Shown here in pieces: positions 41,255 through 41,729 of a stretch of 41,729 nt of DNA. Position numbers and translations under genes: made by a program. Below the pieces are notes generated by a model. It was not told the origin of the DNA. It ran no database searches and saw only the letters and a program-made list of their open reading frames with translations. Within the stretch, counting starts at the first letter, position 1, and each line of letters opens with the position of its first letter. The DNA is from Spirochaetaceae bacterium (GTDB lineage Bacteria > Spirochaetota > Spirochaetia > DSM-27196 > SLAA01). The DNA is taken from the NCBI GenBank assembly GCA_003552985.1, contig PUPD01000159.1:1-41729 (forward strand), read 5' to 3'.

Positions 41255-41729
41255 CTACTTGACGCGGTTGCGCACCACAGCCTGAGCAGCAGCCAGACGT
41301 GCGATCGGGACCCGGAACGGCGAACACGAAACGTAGTTCATTCCCACCCGATAGCAGAACTCTACCGAGGAGGGTTCACCACCGTGCTCACCGCAGATAC
41401 CGACCTTCAGGTCGGGGTTTCCCGAACGACCACGCTCAGTACCGATCTTGACGAGCTGGCCGACGCCGTCCCGGTCCAGGACTGCGAACGGATCCTGCGG
41501 GAGAATCCCGTGATCAACATAGTAAGGTAGGAAGGACCCGACGTCGTCACGCGAAAACCCGTAGGTCAGCTGCGTAAGATCATTGGTGCCGAATGAGAAG
41601 AAGTCAGCGTGCTCAGCGATCTGATCTGCAAGCAGTGACGCGCGCGGGATCTCGATCATCGTCCCGATGAGGTACTTGACCTTCATCTTCTTCTTCTCCA
41701 GCACCTCCTGGCACACCGCTTCGGTGCGC
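41255..41729 (-). CDS. ppdK: Pyruvate, phosphate dikinase, C-terminal part
   Basis: The C-terminal about 157 residues of PPDK, which interconverts pyruvate/ATP/Pi and PEP/AMP/PPi; the frame is open through the right edge, so the rest lies outside. The PEP-binding TIM-barrel signatures are present: [29 protein letters not shown] (the conserved metal/substrate loop) and the catalytic Cys in GICGEHGG. The stop is TAG at 41255-41257, with a strong terminator downstream. PPDK fits a fermentative, PPi-using glycolysis, in line with pta in the same window. Confidence 0.97.
   Translation of the reverse strand, partial: RTEAVCQEVLEKKKMKVKYLIGTMIEIPRASLLADQIAEHADFFSFGTNDLTQLTYGFSRDDVGSFLPYYVDHGILPQDPFAVLDRDGVGQLVKIGTERGRSGNPDLKVGICGEHGGEPSSVEFCYRVGMNYVSCSPFRVPIARLAAAQAVVRNRVK

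Noticed and set aside
1-41729. CRISPR array or insertion sequence
   Set aside because: No regularly spaced repeats, transposase or terminal inverted repeats were seen; the few short direct repeats are isolated pairs.

Overview
The window reads as a chromosomal segment of a high-GC, motile, free-living spirochaete (Spirochaetota). The support is a FliG1-type flagellar switch paralogue with a long N-terminal extension, a short (594 aa) alanyl-tRNA synthetase without the C-terminal domain as in other spirochaetes, outer-membrane barrel proteins of the PorV/UPF0164 type, HisZ with short-form HisG, and a LoaP-type NusG paralogue. The genus cannot be fixed from the sequence alone.

Layout. 1-485: 3' part of a short-chain dehydrogenase. 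592-5785 (minus): apparent envelope operon tyrA > bactofilin > TPR protein > OM barrel > lipoprotein > OM barrel. 5878-8562 (plus): pta-dapB-dapA. 8634-12374 (minus): rsmA, comEC (overlapping rsmA by 122 nt) and a membrane-anchored PilZ protein. 12456-15800 (plus): CPBP protease, TlpA-like thioredoxin, CcdA, FabZ and a small FliG-like helical protein. 15854-17617 (minus): SPOR protein and a small exported protein. 17732-24368 (plus): loaP heading a nucleotide-sugar 4,6-dehydratase, a DegT aminotransferase and a three-subunit, motif-degenerate xanthine-dehydrogenase-like enzyme. 24385-35218 (plus): dnaE, yggT-like, recG, rsmD, hisZ-hisG-hisB and two TPR proteins. 35244-39382 (minus): alaS, TM2 protein, fliG. 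39453-41008 (plus): tRNA-Phe(GAA) with a strong terminator, then a more A/T-rich accessory patch with a small uncharacterised frame and a putative phage abortive-infection (putAbiC) membrane protein. 41255-41729 (minus): C-terminal end of pyruvate phosphate dikinase.

How it fits together. Most of the segment is housekeeping: acetyl-phosphate metabolism, lysine/DAP, tyrosine and histidine synthesis, replication and repair, rRNA methylation, cytochrome c/thiol-redox maturation, envelope scaffolding and motility. The accessory material is the loaP cluster and the tRNA-Phe/putAbiC patch.

The most notable regulatory pattern is a set of genes (tyrA, TlpA-like, CPBP protease, alaS, probably one OM barrel) that lack a Shine-Dalgarno sequence and carry a -10 hexamer 7-11 nt before the start codon. 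This predicts leaderless or nearly leaderless mRNAs. Two divergent promoter pairs physically overlap: tyrA/pta at the -35 element and tRNA-Phe/fliG at the -10 element.
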